A DNA stretch of 64,000 nucleotides, taken from assembly GCA_034679345.1 (NCBI GenBank), contig JAXDAY010000004.1, positions 186,001 through 250,000 on the forward strand, read 5' to 3'. The notes below the pieces were generated by a model that worked only from the letters and a program-made list of their open reading frames with translations, was not told where the DNA came from and ran no database searches. This DNA is from JAXDAY01 sp034679345 (GTDB taxonomy: Bacteria > Eisenbacteria > RBG-16-71-46 > CAIMUX01 > VGJL01). Positions 32,599 through 40,764 of the stretch are shown here, one piece after another (position 1 is the first letter of the stretch; every line of letters starts with the position of its first letter). Position numbers and translations under genes: made by a program.

Positions 32599-35216
32599 GA
32601 CGAAGCAGTTCCAAGACCCCGATGATGGAGCAGTATCTCGGGGTCAAGTCGCAGTACCCCGACACCCTGCTCCTCTACCGGATGGGCGATTTCTACGAGA
32701 CCTTCTACGAGGACGCAGTGACCCTCTCGCGGGTGCTGGGGGTCGCCCTCACGAGTCGCAACGCGGGCGACCCGGACCCGATCCCGCTGGCGGGGATCCC
32801 CTGGCACAGCGCCGAGCCGCAGATCGTCAAGCTTCTGAAGGCCGGGCTGCGCGTGGCGATCTGCGAGCAGGTCGAGAGCGCGACGGAGGCGAAGGGGCTC
32901 ATCGAGCGGCGTGTGGTGGAGGTGCTGAGTCCCGGCACGACCTTGAGCGACTCGCTCCTCGAGAGCGGGAGGAACAACTACCTCGCGGCGCTGTGCGCGG
33001 GGAGCGACCGGATCGGACTTGCCGCGGCCGACATCTCGACCGGCTCCTTCCTGGCGGGCGATCTGACCGTCGAGGAGGTGGAGGAGGAGCTCAGCCGCCT
33101 CTGCCCGACGGAGATCCTGATTCCCGAGGGGTGGAGCGACGCGCGGCTCGACCGCTTCATGGAGCAATCCGTGGCGGGCGCGTTTCGGAGCCGCTGGGAC
33201 GCCTGGCGCTTCTCGCCCGGCCGCGGGGAAGGGATCCTGAAGGAGCACCTGGGCGTCGCCAGCTTGGAAGGCTTCGGCTTCCGCGAAGCCGGCCCCGGGA
33301 TCGGAGCCGCCGCGGCCCTACTCGAGTACGCCCGCGAGCAGAAGCAGTCGCGTCTGAGCCACCTGAACGGCTTGCGACGCATCGAGCCGATGGACGGCCT
33401 CATCCTGGACGAGGCTTCGCTGCGCGGCTTGGAGATTCTCGAGCCTCTCCTCGGCGCGAGGGATGCGACGCTCTTCTCTGTCCTCGACTCGACCCGCACC
33501 TCGGCGGGACGACGCCGATTGCGCCAGGCCCTCCAGCGTCCCTTCAACGATCCCGGGCCGGCGAACCGACGCCTTGACCGTGTGGAGGCGTGGGTGCTGG
33601 ACGCCGCATCGCGGGCGCGGACCGCCCAGCTCCTGAGGTCGGTCACCGACCTCGAGAGAATCCTCGCCCGCGCCCACTGCGCCCGCGTGACCCCCCGCGA
33701 TCTGGGGGGGCTGCGGCAGACTCTTCTCGCGCTTCCCGCGATCCGCAGCCTGCTCGAATCGATCGACGCATGGGAGAAGAAGGAGGCCGAGCTCGACGCA
33801 GGCGATCTGGCAGCGATCCTCGACGCCGCGCTGGTCGATTCTCCCCCGGCAAATCTCGCCGAGGGGGGAGTCTTCCGCGATGGTTACGACAAGTCGCTGG
33901 ATGAGGCGCGCGAAGCGTCGAGCGGGGGGAAGCGCTGGATGGCCGAGCTGGAGGCGCGCGAGCGCGAGGCGACCGGGATCGCCAACCTCAAGGTCGCTTA
34001 CAATCGGGTCTTCGGCTACTTCATCGAGGTCAGCCGATCTCAGCTCGCCCGGGTGCCGGAGCGGTACACGCGCAAGCAGACCCTCTCGACGGGGGAACGG
34101 TTCGTCACGCCGGAGATCAAGGACCATGAGGAGAGGATCCTGGGCGCCGAGGAGGCGGAGAAGAAGCGCGAGGCGGAGCTCTTCCGCGCGCTCTGCGAAC
34201 GCGTGACCGCGGCGACAGCGCGTCTGCAGCGGATCGCCGATCTCCTCGCCGAGATCGACCTCGTCGTTTCTCTGGCAGAGACCGCCTCGGCAAGCGGCTA
34301 CGCCCGCCCGCGGCTCGATCGCTCGCGAGCGATTCAGATCGAGGAGGGGCGCCATCCGGTCGTGGAGCGCGCGGTCGGAGTGGGGTCGTTCGTCCCCAAC
34401 GACCTCGACCTCGACGGCGAAGAGCGCCAGATCGTGATCCTCACCGGCCCCAACATGGCCGGGAAGTCGACGTACCTGCGCCAGATCGGCCTGATCTGCC
34501 TCATGGCCCAAGCCGGCTCCTTCGTGCCTGCGAAGTCGGCGCGCATCGGGATGGCCGATCGGATCTTCACGCGCGTGGGCGCGCACGACGTGCTCTCCCG
34601 CGGGCAATCGACCTTCCTGGTCGAGATGATCGAGACGAGCAACATCCTGCGACACGCCACTTCGGCCAGTCTCGTGCTGATGGATGAGGTCGGCCGCGGC
34701 ACATCGACCTATGACGGCCTTTCCATCGCCTGGGCAGTCGCGGAGGCGTTGCGGGAGGCGCCGGAGCGGAGGCCGAGGACGATCTTCGCGACCCACTACC
34801 ATGAGATGACGCGCCTCGCCGAGTCGGTCGAGGGATATCTGAACTTGAACGTCCTCGTTCGCGAGTGGGGCGACTCGGTGATCTTCCTGCGGCGGGTCGC
34901 CGAGGGCGCCGCGGACCGCAGCTACGGGATCGAGGTGGCCCGGCTCGCGGGCGTCCCGGACGGCGTCGTCCGCCGGGCGAGCGAGATTCTGCGGGACCTG
35001 GAACGGCGCGGCGCGCACGTGATCGAATCGCGCGCAGCCTCGGCGCAGCGCCTTGATGCGGACCAGCTCTCCCTCTTCGGGTCGCAGGAGCTCGAGTGGC
35101 TGCGTGAGGAGCTGGCCGCGATCGAGCCCGATCGGCTCACTCCGATCGATGCCCTGCAGCGCATTCATGCGTGGGTCCGGCGCATTGACTCCATGCGGGA
35201 CCAGGGGGTAGATTAG
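32595..35216 (+). CDS. mutS: DNA mismatch repair protein MutS
   Basis: 873 residues, full length for MutS1. The mismatch-probing Phe-X-Glu is in RMGDFYETF near residue 38. The connector, core and clamp domains follow, and the ATPase carries Walker A GPNMAGKSTYLRQ near 619, then DEVGRGTSTYDG and the FATHYHEM switch. It recognises mispairs as a dimer and recruits MutL, which is not encoded here. The C-terminal ~40 residues (SLFGSQELEWLREEL) fit the dimer/tetramer tail. ATG 32595 overlaps the previous stop by four bases. Confidence 0.97.
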   Translation: MRRSSSKTPMMEQYLGVKSQYPDTLLLYRMGDFYETFYEDAVTLSRVLGVALTSRNAGDPDPIPLAGIPWHSAEPQIVKLLKAGLRVAICEQVESATEAKGLIERRVVEVLSPGTTLSDSLLESGRNNYLAALCAGSDRIGLAAADISTGSFLAGDLTVEEVEEELSRLCPTEILIPEGWSDARLDRFMEQSVAGAFRSRWDAWRFSPGRGEGILKEHLGVASLEGFGFREAGPGIGAAAALLEYAREQKQSRLSHLNGLRRIEPMDGLILDEASLRGLEILEPLLGARDATLFSVLDSTRTSAGRRRLRQALQRPFNDPGPANRRLDRVEAWVLDAASRARTAQLLRSVTDLERILARAHCARVTPRDLGGLRQTLLALPAIRSLLESIDAWEKKEAELDAGDLAAILDAALVDSPPANLAEGGVFRDGYDKSLDEAREASSGGKRWMAELEAREREATGIANLKVAYNRVFGYFIEVSRSQLARVPERYTRKQTLSTGERFVTPEIKDHEERILGAEEAEKKREAELFRALCERVTAATARLQRIADLLAEIDLVVSLAETASASGYARPRLDRSRAIQIEEGRHPVVERAVGVGSFVPNDLDLDGEERQIVILTGPNMAGKSTYLRQIGLICLMAQAGSFVPAKSARIGMADRIFTRVGAHDVLSRGQSTFLVEMIETSNILRHATSASLVLMDEVGRGTSTYDGLSIAWAVAEALREAPERRPRTIFATHYHEMTRLAESVEGYLNLNVLVREWGDSVIFLRRVAEGAADRSYGIEVARLAGVPDGVVRRASEILRDLERRGAHVIESRAASAQRLDADQLSLFGSQELEWLREELAAIEPDRLTPIDALQRIHAWVRRIDSMRDQGVD

Positions 35217-35231
35217 ACGCAGGTGATCGCC

Positions 35232-35663
35232 GTGAGACCGATCCTGCCGATCCTCGGACTCCTCATCGCATTCGCCGGTTGCACCAGCCTCCGGCAGGTA
35301 CCCCGAAGCGAGCTCAAAGCCGACTCCACCCTCGAGAAGGTCCGCGTGGCGACCTTTGACGGCTACGAATACCGTTTCGACCGTGTGGAAGTCGACGCGG
35401 ATACCCTGAACGGCTACTTCACGGTCACCGTCGAACGCTCGCAGGGGCCTGAGGTCTGGTACGAGGACGAGGCGCGGGTGCACCGGATCCCCACCGCGCA
35501 GGTGGCCCGCATCGAGCTGGTCCGCAAGGACCCGGTGAAGACCGCCTTCTATGGCGCGAGTCTCGCGGCCGCGGGCTATCTGCTCTTCACGCTCGTCGAG
35601 GAGCCCTCGCCGGAACCCCGGATCAGCGGTGGCGGGGGCAAGGGCGGCGGGGTGATCCCCTGA
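35232..35663 (+). CDS. Small predicted lipoprotein
   Basis: 143 residues. The hydrophobic N-terminus ends in a lipobox (AFAGC, Cys about 17), so it should be lipid-anchored. A beta-rich domain follows (VRVATFDGYEYRFDRVEVDA, TVTVERSQGPEVWY). Near residues 105-120 a second hydrophobic run (FYGASLAAAGYLLFTLV) could re-enter the membrane, and the tail is a Gly-rich GGGGKGGGVIP. GTG 35232 is preferred over 35223 because AGGTGA lies five bases before it. No family is recognised. It overlaps the glycosyltransferase frame. Confidence 0.6.
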   Translation: MRPILPILGLLIAFAGCTSLRQVPRSELKADSTLEKVRVATFDGYEYRFDRVEVDADTLNGYFTVTVERSQGPEVWYEDEARVHRIPTAQVARIELVRKDPVKTAFYGASLAAAGYLLFTLVEEPSPEPRISGGGGKGGGVIP

Positions 35664-36385
35664 TCCAAGCGCCCGAGGGATCCGCGCCGACCGAACGCCT
35701 GGATCGCCTCTCCCTCTTCTATCCGATGCACAACGAGGAAGGCAACGTCGAGGAGGCGGCGCGCCGCGCCCTCGAGATCCTGCCCCGTTTCGCCTCGCAA
35801 TTCGAGGTGATCCTGATCGATGACGGATCGAGCGATCGCACCGGAGAGATCGCGGATCGCATCGCCGCGGGCGATCCTCGGGTCCGCGTCGTTCACCACC
35901 CGGCCAACCGAGGCTACGGCGCCGCCCTGAAAAGCGGGATCGCGGCGAGCCGGAACGAGTGGATCTTCTACACGGATGGCGACAACCAGTTCGACCTGGC
36001 CGAGATCGCGCTTCTGCTGCCCCACTGCGGATCCAATGAGATCGTCACCGGTTACCGCATCGGCCGCTGCGATCCCTTCCATCGACGGGCGAATGCCTGG
36101 ATCTTCAACCGTGCGATGCGCCTGCTCTTCGGGCTGCGGTTGCGGGATGCCGACTGCGCCTTCAAGCTCTATCGCGCGTCGATCTTCGATGGGATGGCTC
36201 TGATGTCCGAGGGGGCGATGATCGACGTGGAGATCCTCGTGCGCGCCCGCCGGATTGGCGCGCGGATCGCCGAGGTCGGGGTCCGCCACTATCCGCGCAC
36301 CTCGGGCCGGCAGTCCGGCGCCAGTCCGCGCGTCGTGTTTCGGGCCCTGCGGGAGTTGCTCCGGCTCAGGCGCGTCCTGCGGTGA
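35660..36385 (+). CDS. Family 2 glycosyltransferase (probable CTG start)
   Basis: About 241 residues of the GT-A fold. The opening LSLFYPMHNEEGNVEEAAR, IDDGSSDRTG, GYGAALKSGI, and the metal-binding DGD in FYTDGDNQFD identify a dolichyl-phosphate-mannose-synthase-like GT2 enzyme that moves a sugar from an activated donor. Starting at ATG 35726 would delete the first core beta strand. The only upstream in-frame candidates are CTG codons; CTG 35660 overlaps the previous stop as CTGA and has GGGGTGA four bases upstream. The acceptor is unknown. Confidence 0.78.
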   Translation: MIQAPEGSAPTERLDRLSLFYPMHNEEGNVEEAARRALEILPRFASQFEVILIDDGSSDRTGEIADRIAAGDPRVRVVHHPANRGYGAALKSGIAASRNEWIFYTDGDNQFDLAEIALLLPHCGSNEIVTGYRIGRCDPFHRRANAWIFNRAMRLLFGLRLRDADCAFKLYRASIFDGMALMSEGAMIDVEILVRARRIGARIAEVGVRHYPRTSGRQSGASPRVVFRALRELLRLRRVLR

Positions 36386-36428
36386 GAACGCCGACCGCAG
36401 GCCCCGTGGCGTGCTACGATCAGCTACC

Positions 36429-37205
36429 ATGAGCGAGGGAGATCACGGCCGCGTCGAAAGCGATTGGTACGAGGAGAGCTTCGACGAGTTCTATCCCCTG
36501 CTCTACGGGCACCGCGACCTGAACGAAGCGCGCCGTCTGCTCGATGCTCTGGATCAGACCCTGCCCCCCGGCGCCGGCCTCCTGCTCGACCTCGGATGCG
36601 GCCCTGGCAGGCACCTGCGCGCCCTGGCCGAGTCGCGATACGCGCCGATCGGTCTTGATCTCTCCAGACCGTTGCTCCAGAGGGCTCGGCGCGCGAGTCC
36701 CGGGGTTCCCTTGGTTCGCGGGGATATGAGGAGGCTTCCCTTCCGGCGTCGTTCGTTCGTCCGCGTCCTGATGCTCTTCACGACCTTCGGCTACTTCCGC
36801 ACCCGCGAGGAGGACGCCTCCGTCCTTCAGGGAATCGCAGAGATCCTCGCCGACGGGGGAACGCTCGTTCTCGATTTCGTCAACGCCCCTCGGCTGCGGC
36901 GGCGGCTGGTGCCGCGCTCCGGACGGCTGGTCAATGGAATCGTCGTCGTGGAGCGACGCTGGTTCGAGCCCGGAGGGGACTTCCTGTTCAAGGAAACGCG
37001 CGTCGGCCCGCTGCCGGACGGACGAACGCGCACGTATCGCGAGCGGGTTCGTCTCTACGAGCCCGCGGAGCTCGAGCGGATGCTCCAGGCGGCGGGCTTC
37101 GAGCTTCAGGTCCGCTTCGGGGATTACGACGGCCGGCCCTACAAGCGTCGCGAGTCGGAGAGGTGGATCGCCCTCGCAGCGCGATCCGGGAGGGAAGAGG
37201 ATTGA
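36429..37205 (+). CDS. Class I SAM-dependent methyltransferase
   Basis: 258 residues. Motif I is LLLDLGCGPGRHLRALAE near 55. The acidic end of beta 2 lies in PIGLDLS, motif II is VRGDMRRLPF, and a GGTLVLDFVN strand follows, so the Rossmann methyltransferase core is complete. An insert of about 60 residues with several Arg/Glu strands lies before the C-terminal helix. The substrate is not evident. It lies between a glycosyltransferase and the bacillithiol genes bshC and bshA. Its stop overlaps the bshC start (TTGA), which may reflect shared regulation more than pathway. Confidence 0.85.
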   Translation: MSEGDHGRVESDWYEESFDEFYPLLYGHRDLNEARRLLDALDQTLPPGAGLLLDLGCGPGRHLRALAESRYAPIGLDLSRPLLQRARRASPGVPLVRGDMRRLPFRRRSFVRVLMLFTTFGYFRTREEDASVLQGIAEILADGGTLVLDFVNAPRLRRRLVPRSGRLVNGIVVVERRWFEPGGDFLFKETRVGPLPDGRTRTYRERVRLYEPAELERMLQAAGFELQVRFGDYDGRPYKRRESERWIALAARSGREED

Positions 37206-38701
37206 AGCTTCTAGGACTCCAACCGACGGCGGGCCTTCCGTTGCCCGAGCCGCCCGCGGCCCGGGACGCGCGCCCGGGGCTCTTGCTCGAGGATCCGGAA
37301 GGGTATGCGCGCCTGGTGCGGCACCTCTGCGGAGGCGAGCGGCGCCTCGAGGCGTGGGTCGAGCCGCTCGCGTCGGGACGCGCTCGGGTCATCTTGACCG
37401 GCCAGCAGCCTGCCCTCCTTGGCGGACCGCTCTACACGCTCTACAAGACCGCGACGGCGATCGCCGCGGCGCGCCGGATGCGCCGCCAGGGGCTCGGCGC
37501 GGTGGCGGCCTTCTACTGCGTCGGCGACGACACCGACTACGACGAGGTCGCCTCGATCGCTTGGCCCGTCCCCGGACGGGCTCCTGCGAGGGTCAAGGAC
37601 GAGCCGGGACATTCAGGAGAGCGCATCGGGTCGCTCTCGGCGCAGAGGATGCGGCCGGCGCTCGAGCGGCTGCGCGGCGATTGGCCGGCGGCGGAAGCGC
37701 TCCTCGGCCGCCTCGAAGGAATGCTGGCCGATCCCGCGGTCCGCGACTGGTCGGACTTCCTCCGAAGCCTGCTCGCCTCGCTCTTTCCCGACGAGCCCCT
37801 GGTCTTCATCGATGGGAACGATCCTTTCGTGATCGAGGCGGTGCAGCCCTGGCTGCGCCGGATCGTATCGATGCGGGAAGAGATCTCCGCGCGCCTCGAC
37901 TCCGAGGCCGAGCGTCTCCGCGCGAACGGGATCGAACCCTCGCTCTCCGCCGCTGAAGGGCGACGGGCGCTCTTCCTCCTGGAGGGGGAATCGAGGCGCG
38001 CCCTCGAGCCGGAGGAAGCTCCGCCCGAGGGATCCCTGCTTCTCCCCAACGTCGTCGTGCGACCGGCGATGCAGGAGTTCCTCCTGCCCGTGGAGCGGGT
38101 CGTCTGCGGGGAGGGGGAGATCCGGTACCGCTCGCAGCTCGGCCCCATCCACGAGATGCTCGGCGCGCCGGCGGCTCCGCTCATGCGTCGCTTCGCGGCC
38201 ACGCTCTTCCCCCGTCCCTGGGGGGTCGAGGCGGGAATGGCGGAGGCGCAGTCGGCCGTTGCGGACCCAGACGCCTTTCTCGAGACATGGGCGCGACGGC
38301 GGCGCGATCGCGCGGTGCAGGATCGGATCGACGAGTCGATGGGCGAACTTCGTACAGGGCTCGAGAGGCTGCGATCGGCGCTCTCCGGGCTCGACCGCGG
38401 CCTCGATGAGATCGCGGCCTCGGCCGCCGGCAAGATCGACTTCCAGCTGAAGCGGATCGAGGAGGCGATGATCTCCAAATCGCGCAGTCTGCTCTACCGG
38501 AGCTTCCCCGACCTGGCCCAGTTGCGGGAGTTGCTCCTTCCCCGCGGTCGTCCCCAGGAGCGTGTCTTCTCGCTGTTGACCCCGGCGCTCTGGGAGAGAG
38601 ACACGGGGATGCGAAGTCTCGAATCGGTGGTCGATCTCTGGCTCGAGCGGGGAAGCGTGGAGCACGCGCTGATCGCCATGGGTAGCGAGGAGGAGCAATG
38701 A
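37202..38701 (+). CDS. bshC: Putative cysteine ligase BshC (bacillithiol synthesis)
   Basis: 499 residues, close to the family length of ~540. The N-terminal half shows the BshC signature: ILTGQQPALLGGPLYTLYKTATAIAAA, then FYCVGDDTDYDEVASI, where Bacillus enzymes have sEDHD. The later region has long charged helices and ends in a family-like WLERGSVEHALIAMG. BshC adds cysteine to glucosaminyl-malate to finish bacillithiol. TTG 37202 was chosen because GGGAGGGAAGAGGA precedes it and it overlaps the methyltransferase stop. It overlaps bshA by ATGA, which supports the assignment strongly. Confidence 0.9.
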   Translation: MKLLGLQPTAGLPLPEPPAARDARPGLLLEDPEGYARLVRHLCGGERRLEAWVEPLASGRARVILTGQQPALLGGPLYTLYKTATAIAAARRMRRQGLGAVAAFYCVGDDTDYDEVASIAWPVPGRAPARVKDEPGHSGERIGSLSAQRMRPALERLRGDWPAAEALLGRLEGMLADPAVRDWSDFLRSLLASLFPDEPLVFIDGNDPFVIEAVQPWLRRIVSMREEISARLDSEAERLRANGIEPSLSAAEGRRALFLLEGESRRALEPEEAPPEGSLLLPNVVVRPAMQEFLLPVERVVCGEGEIRYRSQLGPIHEMLGAPAAPLMRRFAATLFPRPWGVEAGMAEAQSAVADPDAFLETWARRRRDRAVQDRIDESMGELRTGLERLRSALSGLDRGLDEIAASAAGKIDFQLKRIEEAMISKSRSLLYRSFPDLAQLRELLLPRGRPQERVFSLLTPALWERDTGMRSLESVVDLWLERGSVEHALIAMGSEEEQ

Positions 38702-39825
38702 GTCGTCGCATCAAGGTCGGCATGGTCTGCTATCCGAGCCATGGAGGCAGCGGCATCGTCGCGACGGAGCTCGGCCTCGCCCTCGCCGCGAAAGGATGCG
38801 AGGTGCACTTCATCAGCTATGCCCCGCCCGTCCGTCTGAAGGGATACGCGGAGAACGTGCAGTTCCACCAAGTCTTCACCGACAACTACCCGGTGTTTCA
38901 TCACCCCCCCTACACGCTCAGCCTGGCGTCGAAGATCGTCGAGGTCGCCGAGCTCCACGATCTCGACCTCGTCCACGCGCACTACGCCGTGCCGCATGCG
39001 ACCTGCGCTCTGTTGGCGCGGCAGATGCTCGAAGACCGCAGCCTCAAGACGGTGACGACGCTCCACGGCACCGACATCACCCTGGTGGGGGTCCAGCCCT
39101 CGTTTCACACGGTCGTGCGTTTCTCGATCCAGCAGAGCGATGGCGTCACCGTCGTTTCCCGATGGTTGCTCGAGCGGACAATCGAGGCCTTCGGCCTCGG
39201 CCGAGACATCGAGGTGATCCCGAACTTCGTCGACACGCAGCGCTTCGCGCCACGACGGCGCGCCTTCGACGGACCCTTCATCACGCCGGAGCGGAAAGTG
39301 ATCATGCACGCGAGCAACTTCCGCAAGGTGAAGAACATCCCCGGGGTGATCGGGGTCTTCCGCAACATATGCGAAGCGGTTCCCTCGAATCTCGTGCTGG
39401 TCGGCGAAGGTCCAGAGATCGCGCATGCGCGGGAGCTGGTTCGACTCCACGGCCTCGATCGGGACGTCTATTTCCTCGGCATCCAGGACGCGATCGAGGA
39501 GCTCTTCCCCTGCGTGGATCTGCTCCTGCTTCCCAGCGAGCACGAGAGCTTCGGCCTCGTCGCGCTCGAAGCGATGTCCTGCGGCGTGCCGGTGATCGCC
39601 ACCGACCGCGGAGGGACGCGCGAGGTCGTCGAGTCCGGCGTGACGGGCTTCCTGTCCGATCCTTCCGACCATCAGGGGATGGCCCGCTGGGCGATCGATC
39701 TGCTCCGCGACCCGGGACGGTGGACCGAGGTTTCCCGGGCTGCGCGCGCCCGCGCAGTGCAGGGCTTCGACGAGAGCCGGATCGTCGATCGCTATCTCGC
39801 ATACTACGAGTCGATCCTCGGCTGA
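38698..39825 (+). CDS. bshA: N-acetyl-alpha-D-glucosaminyl L-malate synthase BshA
   Basis: 375 residues, a GT4 glycosyltransferase of the GT-B fold. The BshA-specific opening is present (GMVCYPSHGGSGIVATELG), with LVHAHYAVPHA, TTLHGTDITLVG, NFVDTQRF, and the donor-binding ESFGLVALEAMSCGVPVIAT. It transfers GlcNAc from UDP-GlcNAc to L-malate, the first step to bacillithiol. It is coupled to bshC by ATGA. The deacetylase BshB is not nearby. A long hairpin after the stop marks the end of the unit. Confidence 0.95.
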   Translation: MSRRIKVGMVCYPSHGGSGIVATELGLALAAKGCEVHFISYAPPVRLKGYAENVQFHQVFTDNYPVFHHPPYTLSLASKIVEVAELHDLDLVHAHYAVPHATCALLARQMLEDRSLKTVTTLHGTDITLVGVQPSFHTVVRFSIQQSDGVTVVSRWLLERTIEAFGLGRDIEVIPNFVDTQRFAPRRRAFDGPFITPERKVIMHASNFRKVKNIPGVIGVFRNICEAVPSNLVLVGEGPEIAHARELVRLHGLDRDVYFLGIQDAIEELFPCVDLLLLPSEHESFGLVALEAMSCGVPVIATDRGGTREVVESGVTGFLSDPSDHQGMARWAIDLLRDPGRWTEVSRAARARAVQGFDESRIVDRYLAYYESILG

Positions 39826-39845
39826 GCCCCGCGCACAGAACCACA

Positions 39846-39878
39846 GACCCCGCCTGGAGGTCCGGGCCTCGCGGGGTC
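39846..39878. terminator. Two-part hairpin between convergent bshA and pgeF
   Basis: GACCCCGC (39846-39853) pairs with 39871-39878, and inside it GAGG pairs with CCTC. It lies between the bshA stop at 39825 and the end of the minus-strand gene at 39911, so it can serve both directions. There is no T run. Confidence 0.5.
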
Positions 39879-39910
39879 GGGACGCGAGCGACCCGTTCGA
39901 GGCGGGGAGG

Positions 39911-40666
39911 TCAGTCGGGAAGCCAGATCACGGCCGCCATGCGGCCTGACCGGGGGCCGTCGCGGCGATAGGAGAATAGGATCGCCGGATTGCAGGAGGT
40001 GCAGAGCCGCGATCTTTCGAGCGAGCCGGATACGACGCCCGCGGCAAGCAGATCCATCTCGATGGCCCCGCCGAGATCGAGGTGCGCCACGCCGTGGCGG
40101 CGCGTGATCCACTCGGAAGCGAAGCGAGCGGCGACGTCATCGCCGACCGGATAGCAGCAGGATCCGATGCCGGGCCCGATCCATGCTCGCATGCCGGAGG
40201 TCGGCGTGCCGGATCGCAGCGCGAGCAAGCGCGCGAGGACGCCGACCGCCCCGGCTGCCGTCCCCCTCCAGCCGCAGTGCAGAAGGCCGATCCAGTTACC
40301 CGCCTCGACGAAAACCGCATAGCAGTCGGCCACCGTGAGCCAGAGGGGAAGGCCCCGAACCGACGTGGCAAGACCGTCGACGCCGCGGTACACGCCCGGC
40401 CGCTCCACGACGGCGCACCGGTCTCCATGGGCGAGGTAGGCCCGGGCCGGCTCTCCGGGCAGCCCGATCGCGCGGGCGAGTCGCGACTCGTTCTCGTCGA
40501 CTCGGTCCAGGAAGTCACCCGCGCTACGTCCCAGGTTCAGCGTATCGTACGGGGGAGGGCTGACGCCGCCACGTCGCAAGCTCAATGCGGAAAATGATTT
40601 ATGGAAAAAACCAGGTGGGGGAGTCAACCACTCGATCTCGGCGACTTTCCGGACGACGATTCCCAT
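39911..40666 (-). CDS. pgeF: PgeF/YfiH family (DUF152) protein
   Basis: 251 residues of the family first called polyphenol oxidase and later linked to purine nucleoside cleavage and peptidoglycan editing. The three zinc ligands are intact: His in YLAHGDR near 80, Cys in TVADCYAV near 115, and His in LLHCGWRGT near 132. Further family motifs are WIGPGIGSCCYPVG and the late SRLCTSCNPAILFSYRRDG. In E. coli PgeF removes mis-incorporated residues from muropeptide precursors. ATG at 40666 was taken over an upstream TTG because it directly precedes the conserved strand. It is divergent from a histidine kinase gene. Confidence 0.9.
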   Translation of the reverse strand: MGIVVRKVAEIEWLTPPPGFFHKSFSALSLRRGGVSPPPYDTLNLGRSAGDFLDRVDENESRLARAIGLPGEPARAYLAHGDRCAVVERPGVYRGVDGLATSVRGLPLWLTVADCYAVFVEAGNWIGLLHCGWRGTAAGAVGVLARLLALRSGTPTSGMRAWIGPGIGSCCYPVGDDVAARFASEWITRRHGVAHLDLGGAIEMDLLAAGVVSGSLERSRLCTSCNPAILFSYRRDGPRSGRMAAVIWLPD

Positions 40667-40764
40667 GCGGCGGGAGCCTAGGATGGGACCGCGACCGCAG
40701 TCAATCACGCGAGATTCCGGATTCAGCCGACCCGGCAAACGTCCGAAATATAAGCAGAAGCACC

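Noticed and set aside
35185..35214. TTGACT-N18-TAGATT before the small lipoprotein gene
   Set aside because: It lies inside the mutS end and would leave a leader of about ten bases, too short to carry the whole ribosome site with confidence.
33318..35483. 721-codon open frame on the minus strand
   Set aside because: It is antisense to mutS and has no recognisable fold or start signal.
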